From Lineus longissimus (taxonomy: Eukaryota > Nemertea > Pilidiophora > Heteronemertea > Lineidae): a stretch of DNA of 64,000 bases. The notes below the pieces were generated by a model that was given only the letters and a program-made list of their open reading frames with translations, had not been told where the DNA came from and did no database searches. Positions 24,558-37,560 of the stretch are shown piece by piece. How positions within the stretch are numbered: position 1 is the stretch's first letter; every line of letters starts with the position of its first letter. The translations under genes were made by a program, and so were the position numbers. The stretch lies in NCBI RefSeq assembly GCF_910592395.1, contig NC_088315.1:12962501-13026500 (forward strand), written 5' to 3'.

Positions 24558-27175
24558 CGCGACTGATCCCGCTCATTTTGGTTATACAGAGTCGAGATGA
24601 CTGATTGGACAAACTGACACCACAATTTCGAGACTCTGTGATGATAAGTTGTCATTCAACTAGCGATATTGCACTACTGACGATAAAAGTCGGTCGGCAA
24701 TGGCGATCGTCGCGACCGATCACGCTCATTTTGGTTATGCAGAGTCAAGATGGCTGATTCAACAAACTGAGAGCACAATTTCGAGATTCTGCGATAATAA
24801 GTTGTCATCCGACTGGTGATATTACACTACTGGCGATGAAAGTCGGTCGGCGATTGTGCTCGTCGCGAACGATCACGCTCATTTTGGTTATACAGAGTCG
24901 AGATGACCGATTGGACAAACTGAGACCGCAATTTCGAGGTTCTGTGATGATAAGTTGTCATTCGACTAGCGATATTATACTACTGGCGATGAAATATGGT
25001 TGGCGATGGCGCTCGTCGCGACTGATCCCGCACATTTTGGTTATACAGAGTCGAGAAGACCGATTTGACAAACTGAGACCACAATTTCGAGACTCTGTGA
25101 TGATAAGTTGTCATTCGACTAGCGATATTACACTACTGGCGATGAAATATGGTTGGCGATGGCGCTCTTCGCGACTGATCCCGCTCATTTTGGTTATACA
25201 GAGTCGAGATGACCGATTGGACAAACTGAGACCGCAATTTCCAGATTCTGTGATGATAAGTTGTCATTCGACTAGCGATATTGCACTACTGGCGATGAAA
25301 GTCGGTCGGCGATGGCGCTCGTCGCGACTGATCTTGTTCATTATGGTTATACGGGGCCGAGATGACGAATTCGACATACTGAGACCACAATTTCAAGATT
25401 CTGTAATGATAAGTTGTCATTCGACTAGCGATATTACACTACTGGCGATGAAAGTCGGTTGGCGATAGCGCTCGTCGCGACTGATCCCGCTCATTTTGGT
25501 TATACAGAGTCGAGATGACCGATTGGACAAACTGAGACCGCAATTTCGAGATTCTGTGATGATAAGTTGTCATTCGACTAGCGATATTACACTACTGGCG
25601 ATGAAAGTTGTTTGGCGATGGTGCTCGTCGCGACTGATCCCACTCATTTTGGTTATACAGAGTCGAGATGACCGATTGGACAAACTGACACCACAATTTC
25701 GAGATTCTGCAATGATAAGTTGTCATTCGACTAGCGATATTACACTACTGGCGATGAAAGTAGGTCGGCGATGGCGCTCGTCACGACAGATCACACTCAT
25801 TTTAGTTATACAGAGCCAAAATGACCAAATTCGACAAACTGAGACCACAATTTCAAGATTCTGCGATGATAAGTTGTCATTCGATAGCGATATTGCACTA
25901 CTGGCGATAAAAGTCGGTCGGCGATGGCGCTCGTCGCGACTGATCTTGTTCATTATGGTTATACGGGGCCGACATCACGAATTCGACAATCTGAGACCAC
26001 AATTTCAAGATTCTGCGATGATAAGTTGTCATTCGATAGCAATATTACACTACTCGCAATGAAAGTTGGTCGGCGATGGTGCTCGTTGCGACCGATCACG
26101 CTCATTTTGGTTATACAGAGTCGAGATGACCGATTGGACAAACTGAGACCGCAATTTCCAGATTCTGTGATGATAAGTTGTCATTTGACTAGCGATATTA
26201 CACTACTGGCGATGAAAGTTGTTTGGCGATGGTGCTTGTCGCGACTGATCCCACTCATTTTGGTTATACAGAGACGAAATGACCGATTGGACAAACTGAC
26301 ACCACAATTTCGAGACTCTGTGATGATAAGTTGTCATCCGACTAGCGATATTACACTACTGGCGATGAAAGTCGGTCGGCGATGGCGATCGTCGCGACCG
26401 ATCACGCTCATTTTGGTTATACGGAGTCAAGATGGCTGATTTATCAAACTGAGAGCACAATTTCGAGATTTTGCGATAATAAGTTGTCATCCGACTAGCA
26501 ATATTACACTACTGGCGATGAAAGTTGGTTGGTGATGGTGCTCGTCGCGACCGATCACGCTCATTTTGGTTATACAGAGTCGAGATGACCGATTGGGCAA
26601 ACTGAGACCGCGATTTCCAGATTCTGTGATGATAAGTTGTCATTCAATAAATATATTGCACTACTGGCGATGAAAGTCAGTTGGCGATGGCGCTCGTCGC
26701 GACCGATCACTCTCATTTTGGTTATATACGGTGAAGATGGCTGATTCGACCAACTGAGAGCAGAATTTCAAGATTCTGCAATGATAAGTTGTCATTGGAC
26801 TAGAGGTATTACACTACTGGCGATGAAAGTCGGTCGGCGATGGCGCTCGTCGCGACTGATCTTGTTCATTATGGTTATACGGGGCCGAGGTGACGAATTC
26901 GACAAACTGAGACCACAATTTCAAGATTCTGCGATGATAAGTTGTCATTCGATAGCAATATTACACTACTAGCAATGAAAGTTGGTCGGCGATGGTGCTC
27001 TTCGCGACCGATCACGCTCATGTTGGTTATACAGAGTCGAGATGACCAATTGGACAAACTGAGACCGCAATTTCGAGATTCTGTGATGATAAGTTGTCAT
27101 TCGACTAGCGATATTACACTACTGGCGATGAAAGTCGGTTGGCAATGGCGCTCGTCGCGACCGATCACGCTCATT
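24558..27175 (+). repeat. 3208-bp-spaced block, copy 2 (one monomer lost)
   Basis: Copy of 21350-24120, sharing the unusual GGGGCCGACATCACG (25967) and GAGACGAAATGACC (26271). Near 26090 it fuses the start of one monomer (GTTGGTCGGCGATGGTGC) to the continuation of the next (TCGTTGCGACC), dropping exactly one unit. Confidence 0.9.
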
Positions 27176-28360
27176 TTGGTTATACAGGGCCGAGATGACC
27201 AATTCGACAAACTGAGACCACAATTACGAGATTCTGCGATGATAAGTTGTCATTCGACTAGCAATATTGCACTACTGGCGATGAAAGTCGGTTGGCGATG
27301 GCACTCGTCGCTACCGATCACGTTCATTTTGGTTATATAGGGCCGAGATGACCAATTCGACAAACTGAGACCACAATTACGAGATTCTGCGATGATAAGT
27401 TGTCATTCGTTTAGCAATATTGCACTACTGGCGATGAAAGTCGGTTGGCGATGGCGCTCGTCACGACCGATCACGCTCATTTTGGTTATACAGAGTCAAG
27501 ATAGCTGATTCGACAAACTGAGAGCACAATTTCGAGAGTCAAGATGATAATTTGTAATTCGACTAGCGATATTACACTACTGGCGATGAAAGTCGGTCGG
27601 CGATGGCGCTCGTCGCGACCGATCACGCTCACTTTGGATATGCAGAGTCGTGATGACCGATGGTAAAACTGAAAAGGCAATTTCAAGATTCTGCGATGAT
27701 AAGTTATATTCGATAGTGATATTGCACTACTGGCGATGAAAGTCGGTTGGCGATGTCGCTCATCGTGACCGATCACGCTCATTTTGGTTATACAGAGTCA
27801 AGATGGCTGATTCAACAAACTGAGAGCACAATTTCGAGATTCTGCGATAATAGGTTGTCATCTGACTAGCGATACTACACTACTGGCGATGAAAGTCGGT
27901 TGGCGATGGTGCTCGTCGCGACCGATCACGCTCATTTTGGTTATACAGAGTCGAGATGACCGATTGGACAAACTGAGACCGCAATTTCGAGATTCTGTGA
28001 TGATAAGTTGTCATTCAATAGCAATATTGCACTACTGGCGATGAAAGTCGGTTGGCAATGGTGCTCGTCGCGACCGATCACGCTCATTTTGGTTGTACAG
28101 AGCCGAGATGACCAATTCAACAAATTGAGACCAGACTTTCGAGATTCTGTGATGATAAGTGGTCATTCGACTAACGATAATTTATAAGACTATTGGCGAT
28201 GATGGTCGGTCGGCGATGTTGCTCGTCGCGACCGATCACAATCATTTTGGTTATGCAGAGTCAAGATACCCGATTGAACAAACTGAGACCACAATTTCAA
28301 GATTTTGCGATTATAAGTTCTCATTCGACTAGCGATATTACACAACTGGCGATGAAAGTT
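26620..28360 (+). repeat. 1.7-kb block shared with 18.55 and 32.1 kb
   Basis: Aligned with 18550-20290 at 8071 bp and with 32.09-33.83 kb at 5473 bp. It contains the AAAACTGAAAAGG monomer (27665) and the insertion monomer (28169). Private changes include CAATCATTTTGG near 28239 and ATTCGTTTAGC near 27406. It overlaps the end of the preceding block because the blocks are mosaics. Confidence 0.88.
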
Positions 28361-28463
28361 GGTCGGCGATGGCACTCTTCACGACAGATCACACTCATTT
28401 TAGTTATACACAGCCAAAATGACCAAATTCGACAAACTGAGACCACAATATTACAGCGATATT
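28340..28463 (+). repeat. Truncated 124-bp monomer, copy 4
   Basis: Same junction. This copy begins CACAACTGGCGATGAAAG, the start of a right-type monomer, and continues as the left-type GCCAAAATGACC monomer, so it is itself a chimera created by an exchange near 28.37 kb. Confidence 0.85.
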
Positions 28464-28523
28464 ACACTACTGGCGATGAAAGTCGATCGGCGATGGCGCT
28501 CGACGCGACCGATCACGCTCATT

Positions 28524-30275
28524 TTGGTTATAAAGAGTCGAGATGACCAATTCGACAAACAGAGAACACAATTTCGAGATTCTGCGATGATAAGTTGTCA
28601 TTCGATAGCGATATTGCACTACTGGCGATGAAAGTCGGTCGGCGATGGCGCTCGTCGCGACTGATCTTGTTCATTATGGTTATACGGGGCCGAGATGACG
28701 AATTCGACAATCTGAGACCACAATTTCAAGATTCTGCGATGATAAGTTGTCATTCGATAGCAATATTACACTACTCGCAATGAAAGTTGGTCGGCGATGG
28801 TGCTCTTCGCGACAGATCACGCTCATTTTGGTTATACAGAGTCGAGATGACCGATTGGACAAACTGAGAACGCAATTTCGAGATTCTGTGATGATAAGTT
28901 GTTATTCGACTAGTGATATTACACTACTTGCGATGAAAGTCGGTTGGCGATAGCGCTCGTCGCGACTGATCCCGCTCATTTTGGTTATACAGAGTCGAGA
29001 TGACTGATTGGACAAACTGACACCACAATTTCGAGACTCTGTGATGATAAGTTGTCATTCAACTAGCGATATTGCACTACTGACGATAAAAGTCGGTCGG
29101 CGATGGCGATCGTCGCGACCGATCACGCTCATTTTGGTTATGCAGAGTCAAGATGGCTGATTCAACAAACTGAGAGCACAATTTCGAGATTCTGCGATAA
29201 TAAGTTGTCATCCGACTGGTGATATTACACTACTAGCGATGAAAGTCGGTCGGCGATTGTGCTCGTCGCGACCGATCACGCTCATTTTGGTTATACAGAG
29301 TCGAGATGACCGATTGGACAAACTGAGACCGCAATTTCGAGGTTCTGTGATGATAAGTTGTCATTCGACTAGCGATATTATACTACTGGCGATGAAATAT
29401 GGTTGGCGATGGCGCTCGTCGCGACTGATCCCGCACATTTTGGTTATACAGAGTCGAGAAGACCGATTTGACAAACTGAGACCACAATTTCGAGACTCTG
29501 TGATGATAAGTTGTCATTCGACTAGCGATATTGCACTACTGGCGATGAAAGTCGGTCGGCGATGGCGCTCGTCGCGACTGATCTTGTTCATTATGGTTAT
29601 ACGGGGCCGAGATGACGAATTCGACATACTGAGACCACAATTTCAAGATTCTGTAATGATAAGTTGTCATTCGACTAGCGATATTACACTACTGGCGATG
29701 AAAGTTGGTTGGCGATAGCGCTCGTCGCGACTGATCCCGCTCATTTTGGTTATACAGAGTCGAGATGACCGATTGGACAAACTGAGACCGCAATTTCCAG
29801 ATTCTGTGATGATAAGTTGTCATTCGACTAGCGATATTACACTACTGGCGATGAAAGTTGTTTGGCGATGGTGCTCGTCGCGACTGATCCCACTCATTTT
29901 GGTTATACAGAGTCGAGATGACCGATTGGACAAACTGACACCACAATTTCGAGATTCTGCAATGATAAGTTGTCATTCGACTAGCGATATTACACTACTG
30001 GCGATGAAAGTCGGTCGGCGATGGCGCTCGTCACGACAGATCACACTCATTTTAGTTATACAGAGCCAAAATGACCAAATTCGACAAACTGAGACCACAA
30101 TTTCAAGATTCTGCGATGATAAGTTGTCATTCGATAGCGATATTGCACTACTGGCGATAAAAGTCGGTCGGCGATGGCGCTCGTCGCGACTGATCTTGTT
30201 CATTATGGTTATACGGGGCCGAGATGACGAATTCGACAATCTGAGACCACAATTTCAAGATTCTGCGATGATAAG
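28524..30275 (+). repeat. Third copy of the 24.1-25.9 kb left-type block
   Basis: In register with 24121 onwards at 4403 bp, then 4250 bp, because this copy has only one GAAATATGG monomer where 24.8-25.5 kb has two. It is the last place in the window where the GAAATATGG subtype appears. Confidence 0.87.
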
Positions 30276-33200
30276 TTGTCATTCGATAGCAATATTACAC
30301 TACTCGCAATGAAAGTTGGTCGGCGATGGTGCTCTTCGCGACAGATCACGCTCATTTTGGTTATACAGAGTCGAGATGACCGATTGGACAAACTGAGAAC
30401 GCAATTTCGAGATTCTGTGATGATAAGTTGTCATTCGACTAGCGATATTGCACTACTGGCGATGAAAGTCGGTTGGCGATGGTGCTCGTTGCGACCGATC
30501 ACGCTCATTTTGGTTATACAGAGTCGAGATGACCGATTGGACAAACTGAGACCGCAATTTCCAGATTCTGTGATGATAAGTTGTCATTCGACTAGCGATA
30601 TTACACTACTGGCGATGAAAGTTGTTTGGCGATGGTGCTCGTCGCGACTGATCCCACTCATTTTGGTTATACAGAGTCGAGATGACCGATTGGACAAACT
30701 GACACCACAATTTCGAGACTCTGTGATGATAAGTTGTCATCCGACTAGCGATATTACACTACTGGCGATGAAAGTCGGTTGGCGATGGTGCTCGTCGCGA
30801 CCGATCACGCTCATTTTGGTTATACAGAGTCGAGATGACCGATTGGACAAACTGAGACCGCAATTTCCAGATTCTGTGATGATAAGTTGTCATTCGACTA
30901 GCGATATTACACTACTGGCGATGAAAGTTGTTTGGCGATGGTGCTCGTCGCGACTGATCCCACTCATTTTGGTTATACAGAGTCGAGATGACCGATTGGA
31001 CAAACTGACACCACAATTTCGAGACTCTGTGATGATAAGTTGTCATTCGACTAGCGATATTGCACTACTGGCGATGAAAGTCGGTCGGCGATGGCGCTCA
31101 TCACAACCGATCACACTCATTTTAGTTATACAGAGCCAAAATGACCAAATTCGACAAACTGAGACCATAATTTCAAGATTCTGCGATGATAAGTTGTCAT
31201 TCGATAGCGATATTGCACTACTGGCGATGAAAGTCGGTCGGCGATGGCGCTCGTCGCGACTGATCTTGTTCATTATGGTTATACGGGGCCGAGATGACGA
31301 ATTCGACAAACTGAGACCACAATTTCAAGATTCTGCGATGATAAGTTGTCATTCAGTAGCAATATTACACTACTAGCTATGAAAGTTGGTCGGTGATGGT
31401 GCTCTTCGCGACCGATCACGCTCATTTTGGTTATACAGAGTCGAGATGACCGATTAGACAAACTGACACCACAATTTCGAGACTCTGTGATGATTAGTTG
31501 TCATTCGACTAGCGATATTGCACTACTGGCGATGAAAGTCGGTCGGCGATGGCGCTCGTCTCGACCAATCACGCTCATTTTGGTTATAAAGAGTCGAGAT
31601 GACCGATTGGACAAACTGAGACCGCAAATTTGAGACTCTGTGATGATAAGTTGTCATTCGACTAGTGATATTACACTACTGGCGATGAAAGTCGGTCGGC
31701 GATGGCGATCGTCGCGACCGATCACGCTCATTTTGGTTATACAGGGTGAAGATGGCTGATTCAACAAACTGAGAGCACAATTTCGAGATTCTGCAATGAT
31801 AAGTTGTCATTCGACTAGCGATATTACACTACTGGCGATGAAAGTCGGTCGGCGATGGCGATCGTCGCGACCGATCACGCTCATTTTGGTTATACGGAGT
31901 CAAGATGGCTGATTTATCAAACTGAGAGCACAATTTCGAGATTTTGCGATAATAAGTTGTCATCCGACTAGCAATATTACACTACTGGCGATGAAAGTTG
32001 GTTGGCGATGGTGCTCGTCGCGACCGATCACGCTCATTTTGGTTATACAGACTCGAGATGACCAATTGGGCAAACTGAGACCGCGATTTCCAGATTCTGT
32101 GATGATAAGTTGTCATTCAATAAATATATTGCACTACTGGCGATGAAAGTCAGTTGGCGATGGCGCTCGTCGCGACCGATCACTCTCATTTTGGTTATAT
32201 ACGGTGAAGATGGCTGATTCGACCAACTGAGAGCAGAATTTCAAGATTCTGCAATGATAAGTTGTCATTGGACTAGCGATATTACACTACTGGCGATGAA
32301 AGTCGGTCGGCGATGGCGCTCGTCGCGACTGATCTTGTTCATTATGGTTATACGGGGCCGAGGTGACGAATTCGACAAACTGAGACCACAATTTCAAGAT
32401 TCTGCGATGATAAGTTGTCATTCGATAGCAATATTACACTACTAGCAATGAAAGTTGGTCGGCGATGGTGCTCTTCGCGACCGATCACGCTCATTTTGGT
32501 TATACAGAGTCGAGATGACCAATTGGACAAACTGAGACCGCAATTTCGAGATTCTGTGATGATAAGTTGTCATTCGACTAGCGATATTACACTGCTGGCG
32601 ATGAAAGTCGGTTGGCGATGGCGCTCGTCGCGACCGATCACGCTCATTTTGGTTATACAGGGCCGAGATGACCAATTCGACAAACTGAGACCACAATTAC
32701 AAGATTCTGCGATGATAAGTTGTCATTCGACTAGCAATATTGCACTACTGGCGATGAAAGTCGGTTGGCGATGGCACTCGTCGCTACCGATCACGTTCAT
32801 TTTGGTTATACAGGGCCGAGATGACCAATTCGACAAACTGAGACCACAAATACGAGATTCTGCGATGATAAGTTGTCATTTGATTAGCAATATTGCACTA
32901 CTGGCGATGAAAGTCGGTTGGCGATGGCGCTCGTCACGACCGATCACGCTCATTTTGGTTATACAGAGTCAAGATAGCTGATTCGACAAACTGAGAGCAC
33001 AATTTCGAGAGTCAAGATGATAATTTGTAATTCGACTAGCGATATTACACTACTGGCGATGAAAGTCGGTCGGCGATGGCGCTCGTCGCGACCGATCACG
33101 CTCACTTTGGATATGCAGAGTCGTGATGACCGATGGTAAAACTGAAAAGGCAATTTCAAGATTCTGCGATGATAAGTTATATTCGATAGCGATATTGCAC

Positions 33201-34054
33201 TACTGGCGATGAAAGTCGGTTGGCGATGGCGCTCATCGTGACCGATCACGCTCATTTTGGTTATACAGAGTCAAGATGGCTGATTCAACAAACTGAGAGC
33301 ACAATTTCGAGATTCTGCGATAATAGGTTGTCATCTGACTAGCGATACTACACTACTGGCGATGAAAGTCGGTTGGCGATGGTGCTCGTCGCGACCGATC
33401 ACGCTCATTTTGGTTATACAGAGTCGAGATGACCGATTGGACAAACTGAGACCGCAATTTCGAGATTCTGTGATGATAAGTTGTCATTCAATAGCAATAT
33501 TGCACTACTGGCGATGAAAGTCGGTTGGCAATGGTGCTCGTCGCGACCGATCACGCTCATTTTGGTTGTACAGAGCCGAGATGACCAATTCAACAAATTG
33601 AGACCAGACTTTCGAGATTCTGTGATGATAAGTGGTCATTCTACTAACGATAATTTATAAGACTATTGGCGATGATGGTCGGTCGGCGATGTTGCTCGTC
33701 GCGACCGATCACACTCATTTTGGTTATGCAGAGTCAAGATACCCGATTGAACAAACTGAGACCACAATTTCAAGATTTTGCGATTATAAGTTCTCATTCG
33801 ACTAGCGATATTACACAACTGGCGATGAAAGTTGGTCGGCGATGGCGCTCGTTGCGACCGATCACGCTCATTTTGGTTATACAGGGCCGAGATGACCAAT
33901 TCGACAAACTGAGACCACAATTTCGAGATTCTGCGAGGATAAGTTGTCATTCGACTAGCGATATTGCACTACTGGCGATGAAAGTTGGTCGACGATGGCG
34001 CTCGTCGCGACCGATCACGCTCATTTTGGTTATACAGGGTGAAGATGGCTGATT
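29975..34054 (+). repeat. 4-kb block, copy 2 of 16.43-20.51 kb
   Basis: Offset of 13544-13545 bp from copy 1. It holds the last GCCAAAATGACC monomer in the window (near 31134). From 31741 onwards it doubles as the first 2293-bp unit. Confidence 0.9.
31741..34033 (+). repeat. 2293-bp 15-monomer HOR unit, copy 1
   Basis: Starts at ACAGGGTGAAGATGGC and is followed at once by a near-identical second copy. Both share private marks missing from the ancestral block at 18-20 kb: ACAGACTCGAGATG (32046 and 34339) and CATTCTACTAACG (near 33639 and 35932). Confidence 0.93.
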
Positions 34055-36326
34055 CAACAAACTGAGAGCACAATTTCGAGATTCTGCAATGATAAGTTGT
34101 CATTCGACTAGCGATATTACACTACTGGCGATGAAAGTCGGTCGGCGATGGCGATCGTCGCGACCGATCACGCTCATTTTGGTTATACGGAGTCAAGATG
34201 GCTGATTTATCAAACTGAGAGCACAATTTCGAGATTTTGCGATAATAAGTTGTCATCCGACTAGCAATATTACACTACTGGCGATGAAAGTTGGTTGGCG
34301 ATGGTGCTCGTCGCGACCGATCACGCTCATTTTGGTTATACAGACTCGAGATGACCAATTGGGCAAATTGAGACCGCGATTTCCAGATTCTGTGATGATA
34401 AGTTGTCATTCAATAAATATATTGCACTACTGGCGATGAAAGTCAGTTGGCGATGGCGCTCGTCGCGACCGATCACTCTCATTTTGGTTATATACGGTGA
34501 AGATGGCTGATTCGACCAACTGAGAGCAGAATTTCAAGATTCTGCAATGATAAGTTGTCATTGGACTAGCGATATTACACTACTGGCGATGAAAGTCGGT
34601 CGGCGATGGCGCTCGTCGCGACTGATCTTGTTCATTATGGTTATACGGGGCCGAGGTGACGAATTCGACAAACTGAGACCACAATTTCAAGATTCTGCGA
34701 TGATAAGTTGTCATTCGATAGCAATATTACACTACTAGCAATGAAAGTTGGTCGGCGATGGTGCTCTTCGCGACCGATCACGCTCATTTTGGTTATACAG
34801 AGTCGAGATGACCAATTGGACAAACTGAGACCGCAATTTCGAGATTCTGTGATGATAAGTTGTCATTCGACTAGCGATATTACACTACTGGCGATGAAAG
34901 TCGGTTGGCGATGGCGCTCGTCGCGACCGATCACGCTCATTTTGGTTATACAGGGCCGAGATGACCAATTCGACAAACTGAGACCACAATTACAAGATTC
35001 TGCGATGATAAGTTGTCATTCGACTAGCAATATTGCACTACTGGCGATGAAAGTCGGTTGGCGATGGCACTCGTCGCTACCGATCACCTTCATTTTGGTT
35101 ATACAGGGCCGAGATGACCAATTCGACAAACTGAGACCACAAATACGAGATTCTGCGATGATAAGTTGTCATTTGATTAGCAATATTGCACTACTGGCGA
35201 TGAAAGTCGGTTGGCGATGGCGCTCGTCACGACCGATCACGCTCATTTTGGTTATACAGAGTCAAGATAGCTGATTCGACAAACTGAGAGCACAATTTCG
35301 AGAGTCAAGATGATAATTTGTAATTCGACTAGCGATATTACACTACTGGCGATGAAAGTCGGTCGGCGATGGCGCTCGTCGCGACCGATCACGCTCACTT
35401 TGGATATGCAGAGTCGTGATGACCGATGGTAAAACTGAAAAGGCAATTTCAAGATTCTGCGATGATAAGTTATATTCGATAGCGATATTGCACTACTGGC
35501 GATGAAAGTCGGTTGGCGATGGCGCTCATCGTGACCGATCACGCTCATTTTGGTTATACAGAGTCAAGATGGCTGATTCAACAAACTGAGAGCACAATTT
35601 CGAGATTCTGCGATAATAGGTTGTCATCTGACTAGCGATACTACACTACTGGCGATGAAAGTCGGTTGGCGATGGTGCTCGTCGCGACCGATCACGCTCA
35701 TTTTGGTTATACAGAGTCGAGATGACCGATTGGACAAACTGAGACCGCAATTTCGAGATTCTGTGATGATAAGTTGTCATTCAATAGCAATATTGCACTA
35801 CTGGCGATGAAAGTCGGTTGGCAATGGTGCTCGTCGCGACCGATCACGCTCATTTTGGTTGTACAGAGCCGAGATGACCAATTCAACAAATTGAGACCAG
35901 ACTTTCGAGATTCTGTGATGATAAGTGGTCATTCTACTAACGATAATTTATAAGACTATTGGCGATGATGGTTGGTCGGCGATGTTGCTCGTCGCGACCG
36001 ATCACACTCATTTTGGTTATGCAGAGTCAAGATACCCGATTGAACAAACTGAGACCACAATTTCAAGATTTTGCGATTATAAGTTCTCATTCGACTAGCG
36101 ATATTACACAACTGGCGATGAAAGTTGGTCGGCGATGGCGCTCGTTGCGACCGATCACGCTCATTTTGGTTATACAGGGCCGAGATGACCAATTCGACAA
36201 ACTGAGACCAAAATTTCGAGATTCTGCGAGGATAAGTTGTCATTCGACTAGCGATATTGCACTACTGGCGATGAAAGTTGGTCGACGATGGCGCTCGTCG
36301 CGACCGATCACGCTCAATTTGGTTAT
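34034..36326 (+). repeat. 2293-bp 15-monomer HOR unit, copy 2
   Basis: Tandem copy. Private changes include GGCAAATTGAGACC near 34363, CACCTTCATTTTGG near 35087, ATGGTTGGTCGG near 35968 and CTCAATTTGG near 36314. It contains the last TTGTTCATTATGG monomer in the window (near 34628). At about 36326 it switches into ATAAAGAGTCAAG monomers. Confidence 0.93.
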
Positions 36327-37560
36327 AAAGAGTCAAGATGGCTGATTCGACAAACTGAGAGCACAATATCGAGATTCTACGATGATAATTTGTCATTCGA
36401 CTAGCGATATTACACTACTGGCGATGAAAGTCGGTCGGCGATGGCGCTCGTCGCAACCGATCACGCTCATTTTGGTTATACAGGGCCGAGATGACCAATT
36501 CGACAAATTGAGACCACAATTACGAGATTCTGCGATGATAAGTTGTCATTCGACTAGCGATATTGCACTACTGGCGATGAAAGTCGGTCGGCGATGGCGC
36601 TCGTCGCGACCGATCACGCTCATTTTGGTTATACAGGGCCGAGATGACCAATTCGACAAACTGAGACCACAATTACGAGATTCTGCGATGATAAGTTGTC
36701 ATTCGATAGCAATATTGCACTACTGGCGATGAAAGTCGGTTGGCGATGGCGCTCGTCGTGACCGATCACGCACATTTTCGTTATACAGAGTCAAGATGGC
36801 TGATTCAACAAACTGAGAGCACAATTTCGAGATTCTGCGATAATAAGTTGTCATCCGACTAGCGATATTACACTACTGGCGATGAAAGTCGGTTGGCGAT
36901 GGTGCTCGTCGCGACCGATCACGCTCATTTTGGTTATACAGAGTCGAGAATGACCAATTCGACAAACTGAGACCACAATTACGAGATTCTGCGATGATAA
37001 GTTGTCATTCGACTAGCAATATTGCACTACTGGCGATGAAAGTCGGTTGACGATGGCGCTCGTCGCGACCGATCACGCTCATTTTGGTTATACAGAGTCA
37101 AGATGGCTGATTCAACAAACTGAGAGCACAATTTCGAGATTCTGCGATAATAAGTTGTCATCCGACTAGCGATATTACACTACTGGCGATGAAAGCCGGT
37201 TGGCGATGGTGCTCGTCGCGACCAATCACGCTCATTTTAGTTATACAGAGTCGAGATGACCGATTGGACAAACTGAGAGCACAATTTCGAGATTCTGTGA
37301 TGATAAGTTGTCATTCGACTAGCGATATTACACTACTGGCGATGAAAGTCGGTTGGCGATAGGGCTCATCGCGACTGATCCCGCTCATTTTGGTTATACA
37401 GATTCGAGATGACCGATTGGACAAACTGACATCACAATTTCGAGACTCTGTGATGATAAGTTGTCATTCGACTGGCGATATTGCACTACTGGCGATGAAA
37501 GTCGGTCGGCGTTGGCGATCGTCGCGACCGATCACGCTCATTTTGGTTATAAAGAGTCGA
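36327..37560 (+). repeat. Eight-monomer right-type block, repeated at 41.37 kb
   Basis: In register with 41370-42603 at 5043 bp. It includes a monomer with one extra base (GTCGAGAATGACC, 36943) that recurs at about 41986, 46682, 51422 and 56123. Private: GTTGACGATGG near 37045 and GGCGTTGGCG near 37508. Confidence 0.88.
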
